NCBI GenBank assembly: GCA_028564675.1
Contig: JAOVVO010000322.1
Span: forward strand, 1 to 64,000
Length of the DNA: 64,000 nt
Direction of reading: 5' to 3'
Source of the DNA: Onchocerca lupi
Taxonomy: Eukaryota > Nematoda > Chromadorea > Rhabditida > Onchocercidae
In this document: positions 37,900 to 51,700 of the stretch, piece after piece
How the letters are laid out: each line of letters begins with the position of its first letter
Position numbering within the stretch: the first letter of the stretch is position 1
Translations under genes and position numbers: made by a program
The notes under the pieces: generated by a model
Told to the model about the DNA's origin: nothing
The model's input: the letters and a program-made list of their open reading frames with translations, nothing else
The model's database searches: none

Positions 37900-38110
37900 A
37901 AAAAGAGCTCTTTTTCATGATGCGCCAACTACAAGCACATTCTCATGCGAATAACAAAGACGCATGCTCCTGCGACAACAAAGGAGCTTTCTTCTAGCCC
38001 GAAGATGGTATCAGAATCCTCCATCTACGAAGAACAATAGGGTCCTGAACACAAAGATCATTTCAAAGGATGGGCAGAGAAGAGCTCGTGATTTCGGGTT
38101 TTTCTCTTAT
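37900..38110. other. GC-richer patch, possibly a gene or transposon remnant
   Basis: About 200 bp of balanced composition (for example CGCATGCTCCTGCGACAACA, GAATCCTCCATCTACGAAGA) stand inside otherwise AT-rich DNA. The longest frame (37964-38188, +, 74 codons) begins with basic residues and ends hydrophobic. I do not recognise it. Splice-like ends are not obvious. Confidence 0.3.
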
Positions 38111-41100
38111 TGCATAACCATATCTCTTTCGTATTATATTCTCTTCATGAAAGTTGTCCTTTCGGTATTATCGAAATTGTATTGTTGATATAATTGCTGC
38201 GTTCGTTGATGTGTATTAACAAATTTATCATAATAAAAGTTTAATTATCCAATTTTGAGATTCGTTTCCAAATGAATGAAATAATAAAATTGAAGAAACC
38301 AATGAGAGCTAAAAATAGAATTCACCCTCTACAATTTTGTCATGATCAGAAAGAAACAGCTCGACGCATGCAATGGAATCTGTTCCGGAATTTAATGAGT
38401 TAAATTAAGCCTATAATGATGTTTGGCCACTAATGTCCAACTTTGCTCAGTAACAAAAATCGAAAGAAAAAAAAAATGATTTTCCGGCAATTTTTATTCA
38501 TTCTATGAAGAGCTAAAATAGTCAGTCAAGCAAAATTTATAATGAAAGACCATAAAACAATTCCGAATGGCTTTATATTTTTAGAAGACAAGGAGAAAAC
38601 GAAAAAGAAAAACTCATAAATTTCTTCACTTTTAATCGATCTTCAAATGTTATGCAATCATCATAAAATTGCTATATCTCAAAAAGTTCTTTCTCTTCTT
38701 TTTTTTTTTTGCAATTTTATATAATCAATTTTCAAGAAATTACGCAAATTTCATTCCTTTCTCTATTTTTATAAGTCACTGAAACGGTTTTTTGAAAAAA
38801 AAAAAAAAAAAATTCATCCTAAATAAAGCAGTAAGTCTAATCGATAAGCAAAAGAAGAATCAATTATCCAAACGAACCATTAAAGCCACACTCAAAATTG
38901 GAAATTTTTTTTTTTTTATTTAAAAAAAAAGTACATAACGTCTAGTATTACCAAATTCTGTTGTTCACTTTTTAATGATCCGCTAAGTATTGTTGCAAGT
39001 ATTTATAAAAAAATTTAATTTCAAAACTTTTATTCCATCTGAAAGAACTTGGCAAAATTGGAGTGTGTAAATGATGGTATTAATTTGAATTGGTTTATTT
39101 TAAATTAAAATGAATTAATCCAAAAAAAAAAAATCGAATAGAATGAGCAGATAATTATTATTCATTATCAAATGATTTATTTTTGGTTAAAAAAAATTTC
39201 ATTGCGATTTTAAATTATTTTTGGCTAAATTGAAAAGCATTTGGCTTGGAGAGAGATAGAATTAGGACAAAAAGTCGATAAAAAAATTTTTTTATCGTAT
39301 ATATAAAATAATAAATTCTAATGCTTGGCTTTTTTCATGTACCTTTTTTTTTTTTCAGCTTTTTAGGCTCTTGAATTTTTCAATATTTCATCAAAAATTG
39401 AAAGATAGAATGAAATTTTCGTATAATATCTAATCTCAAGTTACTTGTAAATCATGTATTGGAATTTAATTTTATCTCTAGAAGATAGCAATTATCATCA
39501 TAAAAGAAGATTGAATGAATAGCAAAATTTCTTCTTTTTAAAAAATGATATTCTTTTCTATTTTAAAATTTCTATCATAAAAAGATATAAATGTGAATTG
39601 GTCTTTTTTTTGTTCGTCTTTTTTTTTTCCGGTCATTTTCTCAGAATTTGATGATATAATAAAATTCGTTAATTAAACTTTCCGTCATATATTATCCAAT
39701 TTTAGTCTCTGTAAATAAAACCATATCAAGTTTCATTTTATCTATCACAAATTGAAAAGTAAAAAATTTCATTGAAAGCAAAATTTTAATTCACTTTTAT
39801 CCAAAAATATCTTCTTTTGTCTAAGATTGTCAACCTATCTATCAAAGATTGGTTGCTTTGGTTACAGTTTTTTTTTTTGAAAAGTTGAATCTCTCTATTC
39901 GATTGGAATAATAATACATCATTCTTTTTTTTCTCTTTAAAGAAAAAGTTTTTTTTTTATTGTAGACAAAAAAAGGAAATATAAACTTTATCTTTTGTTC
40001 AATTTGGCTAGGCAGAGAATAATCAAAAAAATATTTGATAATATATTGGTAATTGAATTCCAATATGTATATGTATGACATGTAAAAATCGTCAATTACG
40101 GTAATCATTTTATGGTATTTGCATATTTTGCAATGAATAAAATATCGGAGAAGCTATTTTGCAAAGATTGAAACGAAAAGTTTTTAAAGATACAAAATAT
40201 AATTCGAAGCATTGAAAAATATCAAATTCATTTAAACATTTTACTTCCATTTTTTTGATTAATAGAAACTTCAATTGTCCCACCTATTTTCTAATTTAAT
40301 TTTTTTAATTATTTAAGATGAAATGATCCGCTTCTGCATATTTTAATTTGCAAGATTGCAACATGCATAGCTATTCTATGAAATACATCATTTCTAGCTT
40401 AATTGCTTCATTTTTAATCTTAGTTCAGAAAAAAAAGAAAAAAAAACTATTTTTTTGAATAATATATAGCAAATGAAAAGTGTTAACAAACAGCTGATAG
40501 TAAAATAGATCATCGTTTTCTACGATCAAATCAACCTTTCTTTGTTCAATTGATCTGAAATCTAAAAATCATATTTGATTTAGCAAATCTTTTTCGATGA
40601 TCCGATCAAACTAACTTTCTTCATTCAATTAATCCGAAAAAATTAAACTATATTTGATACATTATTTTTCAAAGATAAATTTAACGAAGCGAATGGGAGA
40701 AATTTTTTTCAGCTTTTTTTAATGGTTATCTTGAAAATTTCGAACATGTTCATCGTCAATAAGCAAAGATCGAAGAAGAGGATGAAGAATTGAGAATTGA
40801 AGTGCTAAGTAATTTTCCTTTTCTCTTTTTTTTTTTTTCCCCTTGCAATTTCGAAAGAAAGGATTGAAATAAATTTTTATTCTGATTAGGCTGAAACTTT
40901 CTGAAGTGGCCGAATTTTCGAAGAGATAAACGATAAATAAATTGTTGGCTATATTATTCGAATGATTATTTTTAATACCATATAATGCATGCTTATTTTA
41001 TCTATATAAATATTAATCTTTAATCTTATTTTTTGCAAAATCAGCTTGAATTTAAATTTGAATCATTTGAAATATCATATTCAAAAAATACTCATTTTAG

Positions 41101-44100
41101 GTACTGCAAATATAAATATTTTAAGTGAAAATTCAGGCTAATTTTATTAAATTAATAAGGATTGAAAATTAAATTTCTAAATTCTTTCGATGGAATTTTT
41201 CGAACTTTTCAATTTTGATAATTGTTTAGGAAAATTGAGGAAAAAGGAAAAAAAAAACAAAAACAAAAAGAAGAAACTTACAGTTATTGTTCATTTCCAT
41301 ATATTTATGCTTATATAATTTAACATAAAAACTTTGCCTTTTCAAAAGCGACTATGCATAAATGAATGAAAGATGACATTTTCATTAATAATCAATATCT
41401 CATTTCATTCAATCTTTCTTATTTCTTATTTTTACTATTTTCTTTTTTTTTTTTTGAAAAATATTCATTTCAATTCACATTTCATTAATTTGGTTTTTCT
41501 CAATTATTTTGAAATATTCAATGATTACTACTAAAATGATCACGCAAACTCTGAGCAGACAAATTCTAATATTTTTCATAACAAATATGTCGAGACTTAT
41601 TGACATCATTGAACTTTTACAAGTTTCCGTTTTTCTCTCTCTTTTTTTTTTCAGTAATTTATTATCTTAAATAATCAATTTTCATAATATTTGATTTGGT
41701 GCTATTTTTTAATATTAAATAAATGAAATCTATTGTTAATTGAAAATTTCTCTTTTGATATAATATGTTTTCGCAAGTGACTTTTTATTTAGTTCCGGTT
41801 TTTGTGTTGTTTTCAATTTTTTCTTTTTTTTTGTTGCTGCTGATTATGCCTTGAATTTTAAGGAACTATGGCCAATTTTATTAAATTTAATCAACTTTCT
41901 GCATTCTTTTGTTTTCAACTGAAATTTAATTCTAACTCTGACATGCTAAAATATCAAGAAAATATGATATTTGAGTATCGATTTCTTGATTTAAGTCGAG
42001 AAAAACTTCATAACATAAGCATTTAACGCTTACATATCCTACCCATTTTTCTCTCTACTTGTATGTGATTTTGTGGAATGATAAGAATTAATGAATTGAT
42101 AAGAATTAGGTAAGAAGTGATAAGGATTAGATAAGTATAAATTGAGAAGAGTTGAAATATGATAAAAAGCATTCGCAACTATTTACGCACAAACAAATTG
42201 TTAGAATAAAATGCTTTATTAATGCTTTTAAGAAATAAAAAAAATTATTTTGCAAAAGAAAATAAGATTTTTTCGTCTTTTTTTTTTCGCTTGAAAATTT
42301 TTCTAAATTTAGCAAACTGTTTTTTTTCTTTTCAAACTTTCAATTTTTGATGAGAATATTTGATTGATTTAACTTTTCATCCTCTTTTTTTTTCTCTTTG
42401 AAATTTATAATTCGAAAAATAAATTAAAATCTTTAGCTTTATATTGCATTTCTATTTAATGCATCAAATTTATGATTAAAAAAAAACTATCTAAATTGAA
42501 ATATTTTTAATTATGTTTTGTGAACAATGAAAAAAAATTCGAAGAATTCTAATAATATTTTTCGAATTAGTTTCTATTCTTGGAAGCTTTGAATTTTTTC
42601 AATTAAGAATATTTATGCATAAAAATAATTATTTTCATAATATTATTCAATCTTAACGATGTTATGACAAATTTGCATGTAATTAACATGAGCACGATGA
42701 AATTTAGAAACAAGAATTTCAAGTTCTTCCATGATAACATCTTATTATCAAAGCTGTTATACTGTCATTTTTCAAGCCTAAATATTTTTAGAAATTTCAA
42801 AAAAGCTAGTTTTTTTTTTTTTTTCTAAAATATTATATGGAATTATTAATATTTATTTTACAAGTTATTTCAAAATATAATGAATTGTCGCATCGAATTA
42901 GTAGAGAAAAAAAAATTGTCGAAATAGTAAGCAAAAATAAATTTTAATTTATTGATTTGAAATTTTTCAATTTTCTAAAGTAAAATGAATGTTGCAAAAA
43001 GTGCATTTTCTTTTTACTTTTTTTTTTCTTTTCTGCATCATTCTTTTAATAATAATTAAATAAACAAATAACTTCCTGATGCATCCTTTTCATTTTCTTT
43101 TTTTTTTTCCTTTTTTTTCATTAACAATTAAATAAATAAATTGTTAATTTCAAAGAAAAAAAAGAAGAAAGAAAAAACTTTCAAATTTTATTCTATTATA
43201 ATATCTTTCAAGCAAAATAAATTTATTCATAAATAAATGGCTTTTTTTTTTTTTTTTTTTGGTGGAAAATTTATTCAATCAATTGTATGATCATTTTTGA
43301 GCAGAAAAAAAAAAGAAATGAAATAAAAAATAAAAATTATTAAAATTGAAGAAAAATTTTTTATTGAATTTTATTGAATTTTTTGTTGATTGCCTATAAC
43401 CTTTTTCTATCTTCCATTTCTTACTCATCGATTTAAATATTTTATTACTTTTTTTTTTTTTTTTTTGTTGAAATAAATAGAATGAAATGACAATAGCTCT
43501 CCGATGAATTTTTCGTTTTTATAATAAATTAAAAGGAAAAAAAACCGTTTTTTTTTTCATTATTTTTTTAAATTATTGAAAAAAAAGTGAAATAAAATTG
43601 TTGGATATTTTGAACTTGTGCAATTATTGATAATCATGCAAAGTTTAGCTCAATGCAAAAGATGTTTTAAACGAAGCAAACAAAAAAATAGTGAAAAAAA
43701 AAGTGTAATGAAAATGAAGAAATTGACAAATACTTATTGATAATTTGTCGCTTATCTTTCATTTAAAGAATTTGAAATTCAAATAAGCATGAATTGATGT
43801 TATTATCATAAGTAATGAAAGAAATTAAAATTTTAATATCCAAATAATTGAAAGAAATTAAATTTTGATATTCCTAATCATAATATATATGCTTTATTAA
43901 TTAGTAAAAAAAGAGTAAAAATAATAATAAAACCATCAAACACTTGTCAAACTCTTGAGAAGATGCTACAAATCAAGAGGGCAAGTTTTTTTTTTTTTTT
44001 TTTTTAAGTACTTGAGATGAATATGAAATTTAAAATGGCTAAATATCTGACGTATCTTAATCGATTGATTTTGCTAATCAGTTTCCTTTGGTATCGAATG

Positions 44101-47100
44101 ATTTCAAATTCTTATTCACGTTTCTTTTACTTTTTATTATCTAGCAAAAACGAAAAAAAAAAAAAAAAATCATTTGATGAATAAGTAGCAAAAATGATGG
44201 AAATTGCTACATTTTTAACATTTTTCATTTCTTTTCCTTTTCTTTTTTTTTTTTCTTTGAAATTTATCATTTTTTTTTTTTTTTTTAATTAAGAAATCTG
44301 ATTTATTTTGAATTTACAATTCATTTCTTCTTTCATTAGCTTCATTTATCATCGAAAATAAGCTTCTATTAAGAGATGAAATTATTGATAAAATTGAAAT
44401 TTCCGTTTATTGTATTTCATCAGCTAAGTCAGATTATACAGTAAAATTCCAAATTTATATAAAATGAAATGTTGAAATGAATTTTTCATTTATTTCAATT
44501 CTTCTTTATTTTCGAAATAAAATGTATGGATGGTTCATTTTATTTTTTAGAGGATGAAAGAATATTCCAACCAATTGGAACATTTTCCTCTGCTAGCAAG
44601 CGCACAATTCGAAATTTTTTCCGTTCAGGCCTAAAATCGGAAATTTCAATCGTGAGAACAATAAAATGAAGACTTTTTTTTTGGCCTTACATCCGTTCAA
44701 TTGAACATAGACACCCATACATTGAATAAATAACAGGAAAATTACTAGTCTTGGCTTCGAATTTGTTTAGGCTTATCCCTTACATATGGCCCAATTGTTT
44801 GGATTCTGGCGAACAAGCAATACAAAACTTCTCCTATTTCATTAGAATGTTGAAAACAAGTGAATGATTTTTTAACTAGAATTAAGTAAATTAGCAATAT
44901 TTCTAAAGATTAACATTAAAATTAAAATAAATACATTTTTATAAGTTGAATTAAATTAAGCCAGAATATTTTTAACGCTTCTATTCGGATATCTAGTCTA
45001 ATATAACTCTGATAAGATTAGTCTTATCATTGATCTTTCCTGTCGAATATTTCAATCATGATTTCAGTTTTCTGGTCTACAGATTATATTATGATGTAAA
45101 AATGAATCAATAAAATATATTCCGGAATGAGTTGTTCAATTTAAAGAAATATTGAATTATCCAAAAAATGATCTATTTTATTTTCAATGATTACGTCAAA
45201 AATAAATAATTCCGAAAACTATCTCTTTAATATCAGAAATATAAATTTTTTTGATTTATGTAATTGGAAAATGCTTTTTAACTTTGAAAATTCTTATCTT
45301 TGATTTTTGATGAGATGTTTGTTGGATTTAAAAGTCATCGACATTCCTTCAAGCATTTTCATCAAAATGACATTCAGTCATCAAGTAATTCTGAACGAAG
45401 CAATTGCTAACTTAAAGCTAGGAATTTATAATCAATTTCTTCTACTAATATCATTTTGTACCCATAATTATTTTAATGAATTTAATAATAATTTAATCAA
45501 TAATTAGGTAATTGTTGTATTAAAGGGAATGATAATTGTGATAATTGTTGTATTAATGGAAATGATAATAGGAAATTGTTGTATTAAAGGAAATGATAAC
45601 AAATTAAATTTTAATTTGAAAAAAAAAAAAAACAACCGTTTGTATAATTTGTAAATAATTTGATTCTATTATACATATCGACTATATATAAGACAATAAT
45701 TATTTTATTTATTGCTCAAATGAAATTTCAAAAAAAAAAAAAAAAACAAAAAAATTACTAATCATTTAATAAATATTATTCTAAGCTTGAATAATAAAAT
45801 TTTGCGTGATATGTGAAATTTTTATCAAATTAAAATACAAGATAAAATGGAAGAAGTGAAATTGTAAAAGAAAGGGAAAAAGAAAGAAAGAGAGAGAGAG
45901 AAAATATTCTTTCTAAAATTTCGATGCTTTTATTCATTTTCTTCATTGGTTAAATGATTTGCACTTCGTATCATTTTCATTTCAAATCTTATCGTTTCAA
46001 CAAATTTTTTCATTATCTTTTGTTGACACAAAAAATTTTACAATCAAAAATTATTTTCCATTCCTTTTCCAATTCTATTTTATTTGGAATAATTGAAGAT
46101 TGGTTGGTTGGTTGTGTAAACAGATGAATTTGTTGTATGAAAAAAGCTTTGTTATTACATATCGTTTATTGCTGCAATCATGTTGCAAAACAATCTATTG
46201 ATGAATATCGAAAGTACAATTCATAGCTTGAATATCATGTTTTTATAGATGGACGAGCGATTCATTTGGGTTTATTTGGAGTTGAAAACTAATAAAGTTT
46301 AATGAAGAATTGAAATTGGAAATTAATGATTGGATGATAATAATGAATGATGATGAATGGTAGGGTGAAAGGAAGTTGAAAAGTTGTAATTGAACCAGAA
46401 GATATATTCGTCTATTATTATGAAATTTGATGATTTTTCGCATATTTCATTTATTTAAAAAAAAAAAAATTAGTTTCAATTTCTTTTTTTTTTTTTTTTT
46501 CTCATTGAAACATTATTTTAACTGTGATGTGAAATTCTTTTGAATGAAATTGAATTGTGGATGGGAAAAGGAATTGTGTTGATGGAGAAAAATGAAAAAA
46601 AAAAAAAAAAAAAATGAAACATATATCAATCTTATATTTTCGTTCTTTTTCAACCAATATACCTCATTTTTATTTTCTTTTCCCTATTCCTACGAATTTC
46701 TCATTGATTAATATCAATTTTGGATAATTTGGGAATTAAAAATTACAATTTATTATTCATAAAGATTAGATAAAGTACAAGAAATAGTACTGAATTTTAG
46801 ACTTATTAAAATATCATTTTATTCCACCCTGTGTGAGAATGAGCTATTAGTTTCAAATGAAATTTAGAGATATCTAGAAAGTTGAAATTTCAAAATGGAT
46901 ATTTTGAAATTTGAATTTCAGAATCGATATTTCGAGGGAAAAAAAAAAAGAACGATCAATTATGGAATCTAATAAGCTTTTTGTAAACAATGATGTGAAA
47001 TTTTTTTCCAAAAAAAAAAAGTTCCATTTTTTGAAAAAGATTGAGAAATAACATTTTCTTAAAAAAAAAAAAAATTTCTTGATAATGTTTTTCATTTTTT

Positions 47101-48782
47101 CCAGAAATAATTTCACGTCACTTGTTTACTAGTTTTTATAATTCGATGAATTGCAATGGGATGAGTGATGGATGATGCAAATCATGTCAGACTTACATGA
47201 TATCAACAAAGTTTTTTTTTTTTTTTTAACATCAAAAATTCATTTCATTGGAAAATAACTAATTGGATGAAATTGAATTAATTCCATCTTTTGCATCACA
47301 AATAATTTGATGAATTGATGGAAATTTTTTCGTTATAAAAACGATATTCATGACAAACATCAGTGTTTTTCATGAATCTATCCATTGTTTTTCTCCTGAA
47401 ATAATTCAGAATTTTCATTTTCTTTCTTTTGTTTTTTTCTTTCCATTCCTTCTTTACTGTGAAAAGTTTTTTTTAATTTTTTTTTTCGATTGTTTTAATA
47501 TAAACGTTTTATCGATTTTAATTTATCAAATTTATTATCATTATTAATAGCTAAATGCATGTTGCTAGATGTCTGAGAAAATGAAAATAACTTCATTTCA
47601 ACAAACTGATCGGATTATTTTTTTAGGAGAGAAACTGAAAAAAAGCTGAACATTTTTCGTCGATTTAATTTCATTCAATTTTCATCCATTTAAGCTAACT
47701 CTCTCAAGTTGGCATTAACTAAATCTACTACCAAGCTTTGTATCTGAATTTCAAAATAAGATTTGTAATACCATCTTCCTTCTCCTCCTCCACTTCATTT
47801 TAATTTATTTTATTTTTTAAAACTAAGAGATTGCAACTAAGAATTAGTTTTGAAATTTCAATATATTCAAATTGTACCTGATTAAGCCTCTAAGCCTTAT
47901 AAGTAATTAAATCAAAGTTTTTGGATTTGATATTTTTTTTTATACTAATATCATCTTATTATTGATCTGCAACATACATTTTAATTGGCATTCAAATGTT
48001 CGATGCATTTATAATCGAAGAGAAAAGTTCAAAAAATATCTAATAATTTTCAATTTTTTTTTTATTTTTCAATATATTTATTTGTGATATGATTTTTTTT
48101 TCTTTGTTCGTGAACTTTTTGTTAGAATGCTTGTCATTTGCAGCATAATTTCCTGGAATCAAATATTAGTCCTATTGAATGTCAAATAAATGTCTAAAAA
48201 TTGGCCAAAAAAAAAAAGAACCAAAATAGCTCGGTCAGAAATCTTGTCTTCTTTAGTAATAGTAATCATTTCTGTAATTTTTGAAAAATATTCCTACAAA
48301 AATATACCTTAAAACATACCAAATGAAGCAATTAATTTTTTTTTTTTTTTTTTTTTGGTTTTATGAGAAAAATAAAAGAAGTAAAATTTGCCAATAACAG
48401 CAAAATGCATCACCAAAGATAGGGGTAAATTTTCGAATTCAGATATTATTTAAACGAATTTAAATTAGATTAAATGTATTGTCGATTTCTTAAATTCTGA
48501 ACCGAATTTCATCGATTTATTTGGGTCAATTGATTGACTGATTTATTGATTTATTTAAAAATGCATTGGTTAAGAAAAATAATAACAGGCAGCAATGATG
48601 TTTGAAACTATTAATATTATTATAAAGATTGATTTCAATTTGGTTGCTTTTTTTTTCTTTTTTTTTTTAAAATTACTATTTAAAATTTGAAAAGAATTTT
48701 TCAAATTTAGATACGTAATATAAATTATATCGATGTGAATATAATTTAAAAAAAAAAAAAAAAGAATTACCATCGATGAGCG

Positions 48783-51700
48783 ATGAATGGTGGAGCATGC
48801 GAAATTGGTTCGGTACCATTTCAAAATGCTACCTGGTTATTTGCTACCTTATCTAATTTTCATGTCACATATGGCTTGATACATCCGTATATTGCTGTTG
48901 TACTTTGTTTTGCCGGTTAGTTAATTTTATTACAATTAAAATTTGGAAAAAAAAAGAGAATGAATGAAAGATGATGAAAATATTTTAAAGTTTGATGTGA
49001 AAAAATAATGAACATTTATTAAAACTTTCAAAAAAGTAATCATGATCAAATGTCAGTTGAAATTTGAATTGAAATTACTGTAAATCAAACATTTTCCATC
49101 AAAAATTAATTAAGCATAATAGCTGTCAAAAAAAAAAAAATCTAAAAATTGATTAGTAATATATTCTATTTTCGTCTAAAAATGAATAAATTAATTTCTG
49201 AACGTCGATTTAAATATTTATTTATTTGTTTTGAACAAAAATTACGATCAATTAACTTAATTTGAACCGAATGATCAGATGGGACTATAGAGAGATGAAA
49301 TGAAAGATGAATATAGATTATTGGATAAAATTTATCATATCAACATCATTTGTTATAATTTAAAAAGAGTAATTAATTGATTGAACGAAATTTTTGAAGA
49401 GTATTTTCAATTTTTTAAATTAATAAACTAGTTATCACAATTCTGATAACACAATCTTTTCACTGATAAAATTACTAAACTAATGATGAAAAGATAAATT
49501 TTGTTGCAAAAATTATTACAACTAATTTTATATTTTTATTGAAAAAAACAAAACTATTTTTAAGCACTAATTTATTTTTCTAATCCATCCAAGCGTATAA
49601 TTTGTTAGTATCTCCAATTGTTTTTTTTTGCATCTCTTATTTAATTTTCAAACAATTTGCATTAATTTCTATTCGTAAAAGTTAGTCCGAAAATATATTC
49701 CATTTTTGCATGAAAATTTTCTAAAAAAAAAAAAAAAATGAAAAAAGGCAAACAAAAAAAGAAAGTTCATATTTTAGGTACAATATTAAATGTTATGACA
49801 GTTGCGGTACTAACTCGACCATCGATGATTTCACCGGTAAATGTATTACTGTGTTCGGTAGCAATTTGTGATGTACTGGTGATGGCATCATATCTTATCT
49901 TTGTTACGCATTTTTTAATCAATGCTGCTAATCGTTGTTTACATACTGATTATAGTTATCTGTGGACTATTTTTACATTAATTCATGCCCATGCATCAGT
50001 TATTTTACATTCAACAAGTATATGGCTTACTGTTAGTTATCATTATTTTCATTTTCCTAAAGAATAATTTGTAAATTTTTGTTATCAACATTAATAACTA
50101 ACAATTACATTTGATTTTATTATCACATTAATTGTTAACTATTTGAAATTGATAATTTTATGAAATGATATAATTATATTTTGATTTATATAATCGATAG
50201 AATAAGAACAGAAGAATCGAATTTCGTACGATCATCAAGCTTGGAACAAATCTTCTATTAATTGAATTATCTAATTCTCTTTTGTAGCAATTAATTTCAC
50301 AATACAATATTAAACTTTGATAAATTAATTACAAATGAAAAAATTAAGATAATATTCCTAAGGAAAATTGAAGCAGAATCAATTAATAAAATGAAGCAAA
50401 AATTAGCAAAGAAAAGAAATATCATTTGTACTTAATCGTTTGTAAATGAAAAAGGTTTATAATTAGAAATATGAATTGAAATATGTAATAAAAATAAAAA
50501 TGTTAGAAATCATTCAAATATTAATTTTAATTTATAAATTCAATCGAATATAAATATATATTTTTACTTCTAATCATTTAAATTTATATAGGCTTTTAGC
50601 TTTAGCAAAAATTTTTTTATCATAAACGGATCTTTTTTTTTTTTTTTCAAGTAATTAAATTCTGATCTTTGAGCTATATATTAATCAATATTTATTCACG
50701 AATTGCTATAATTTAAATTTTCCCTCATTTTTGAAGGTATTGCTGGCTCAAATTCGTGTCTTAACAATTCGTCGTTCCACGTTGCATCCGTCAACTACAG
50801 TTACAATACGTTTTACTGTTTTGCTCAGTATAGCAACATGTATCATCATGTCACTATTCAATCTTCCTAATTTTTTAACTTTTAAGGTATGTTAATTTTC
50901 AAAATTTTGTTTCATATTAAATTAGAAATCTGACGAGTATCGTTTCCACAAAATTTCAAATAATGGCTAATTTAAAGTTGCTTTGAACGATTAACATTTT
51001 TACGAAAATTTTTTTAATTCGAAGCGATTCTAACGTGCAAATCGATTGTCTAAATTTGGTATAAAGGCAAAAAAAAAAAAAAAACTAATCGAAACAATCT
51101 AGTAGTTGGTTTTCTTTGAAATTTCTCTCAGAATAGCTGGAAAACGTAATGAAGCTGTTATATTCGGTAAAGCAGCGAATAATTAGAGGAATTGTGGGAC
51201 GAAACGTCTTCAATCTATTCTCAAACTTTCAATGAGTATGACGTCTTGCTTGCTTGAATGAAGCGTAAACATCGAATGTATGTTCCACGTACGCCATTTT
51301 TGATAAGCAGAATTGACGTTGTGGGATGAATTAGAAGTTGAGTTAAAGTACAACTCGAACAAACCAATCATATCATTGATGATGATGGTTTTTCATCACA
51401 AAGCAAGATTTCAATAAATTAAAAATTAAAGTTTTACAGGTTGTAAGGACATCACCCGAGTTATTTCTTCCATGCTTAGTGAAATATTCAAAGAATTCAT
51501 CATTATCACTATCGATTGATAACGACAAGTTCGATGATGATTATTCTCAGCAAAATTTTGAATATATTGATAATAGTGATGAAGAATATCCCGTTTATAT
51601 GCTTGTCGCATCACAAGGAAATTGTATGAAGCTCAAGGTATTTTATTTCTTTTTATATCAATCAAGCAGATAAATTTTGATTATTTGAATGAAATTAATT

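Larger units (their letters stand above)
30385..48782. other. 18-kb gene-poor region
   Basis: No protein family could be recognised on either strand. The sequence is AT-rich with dozens of poly(A)/poly(T) runs of 10-20 nt, TATA/ATAT low complexity at about 31120-31440, and scattered 60-100-codon open frames of Phe/Lys/Asn-rich composition. Two GC-richer patches stand out: about 34640-34880 and about 37900-38110. The first part presumably includes the promoter of the 381-residue SMOC-like gene, and the last part the promoter of the GPCR. Genes with very short exons could have been missed. Confidence 0.55.
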
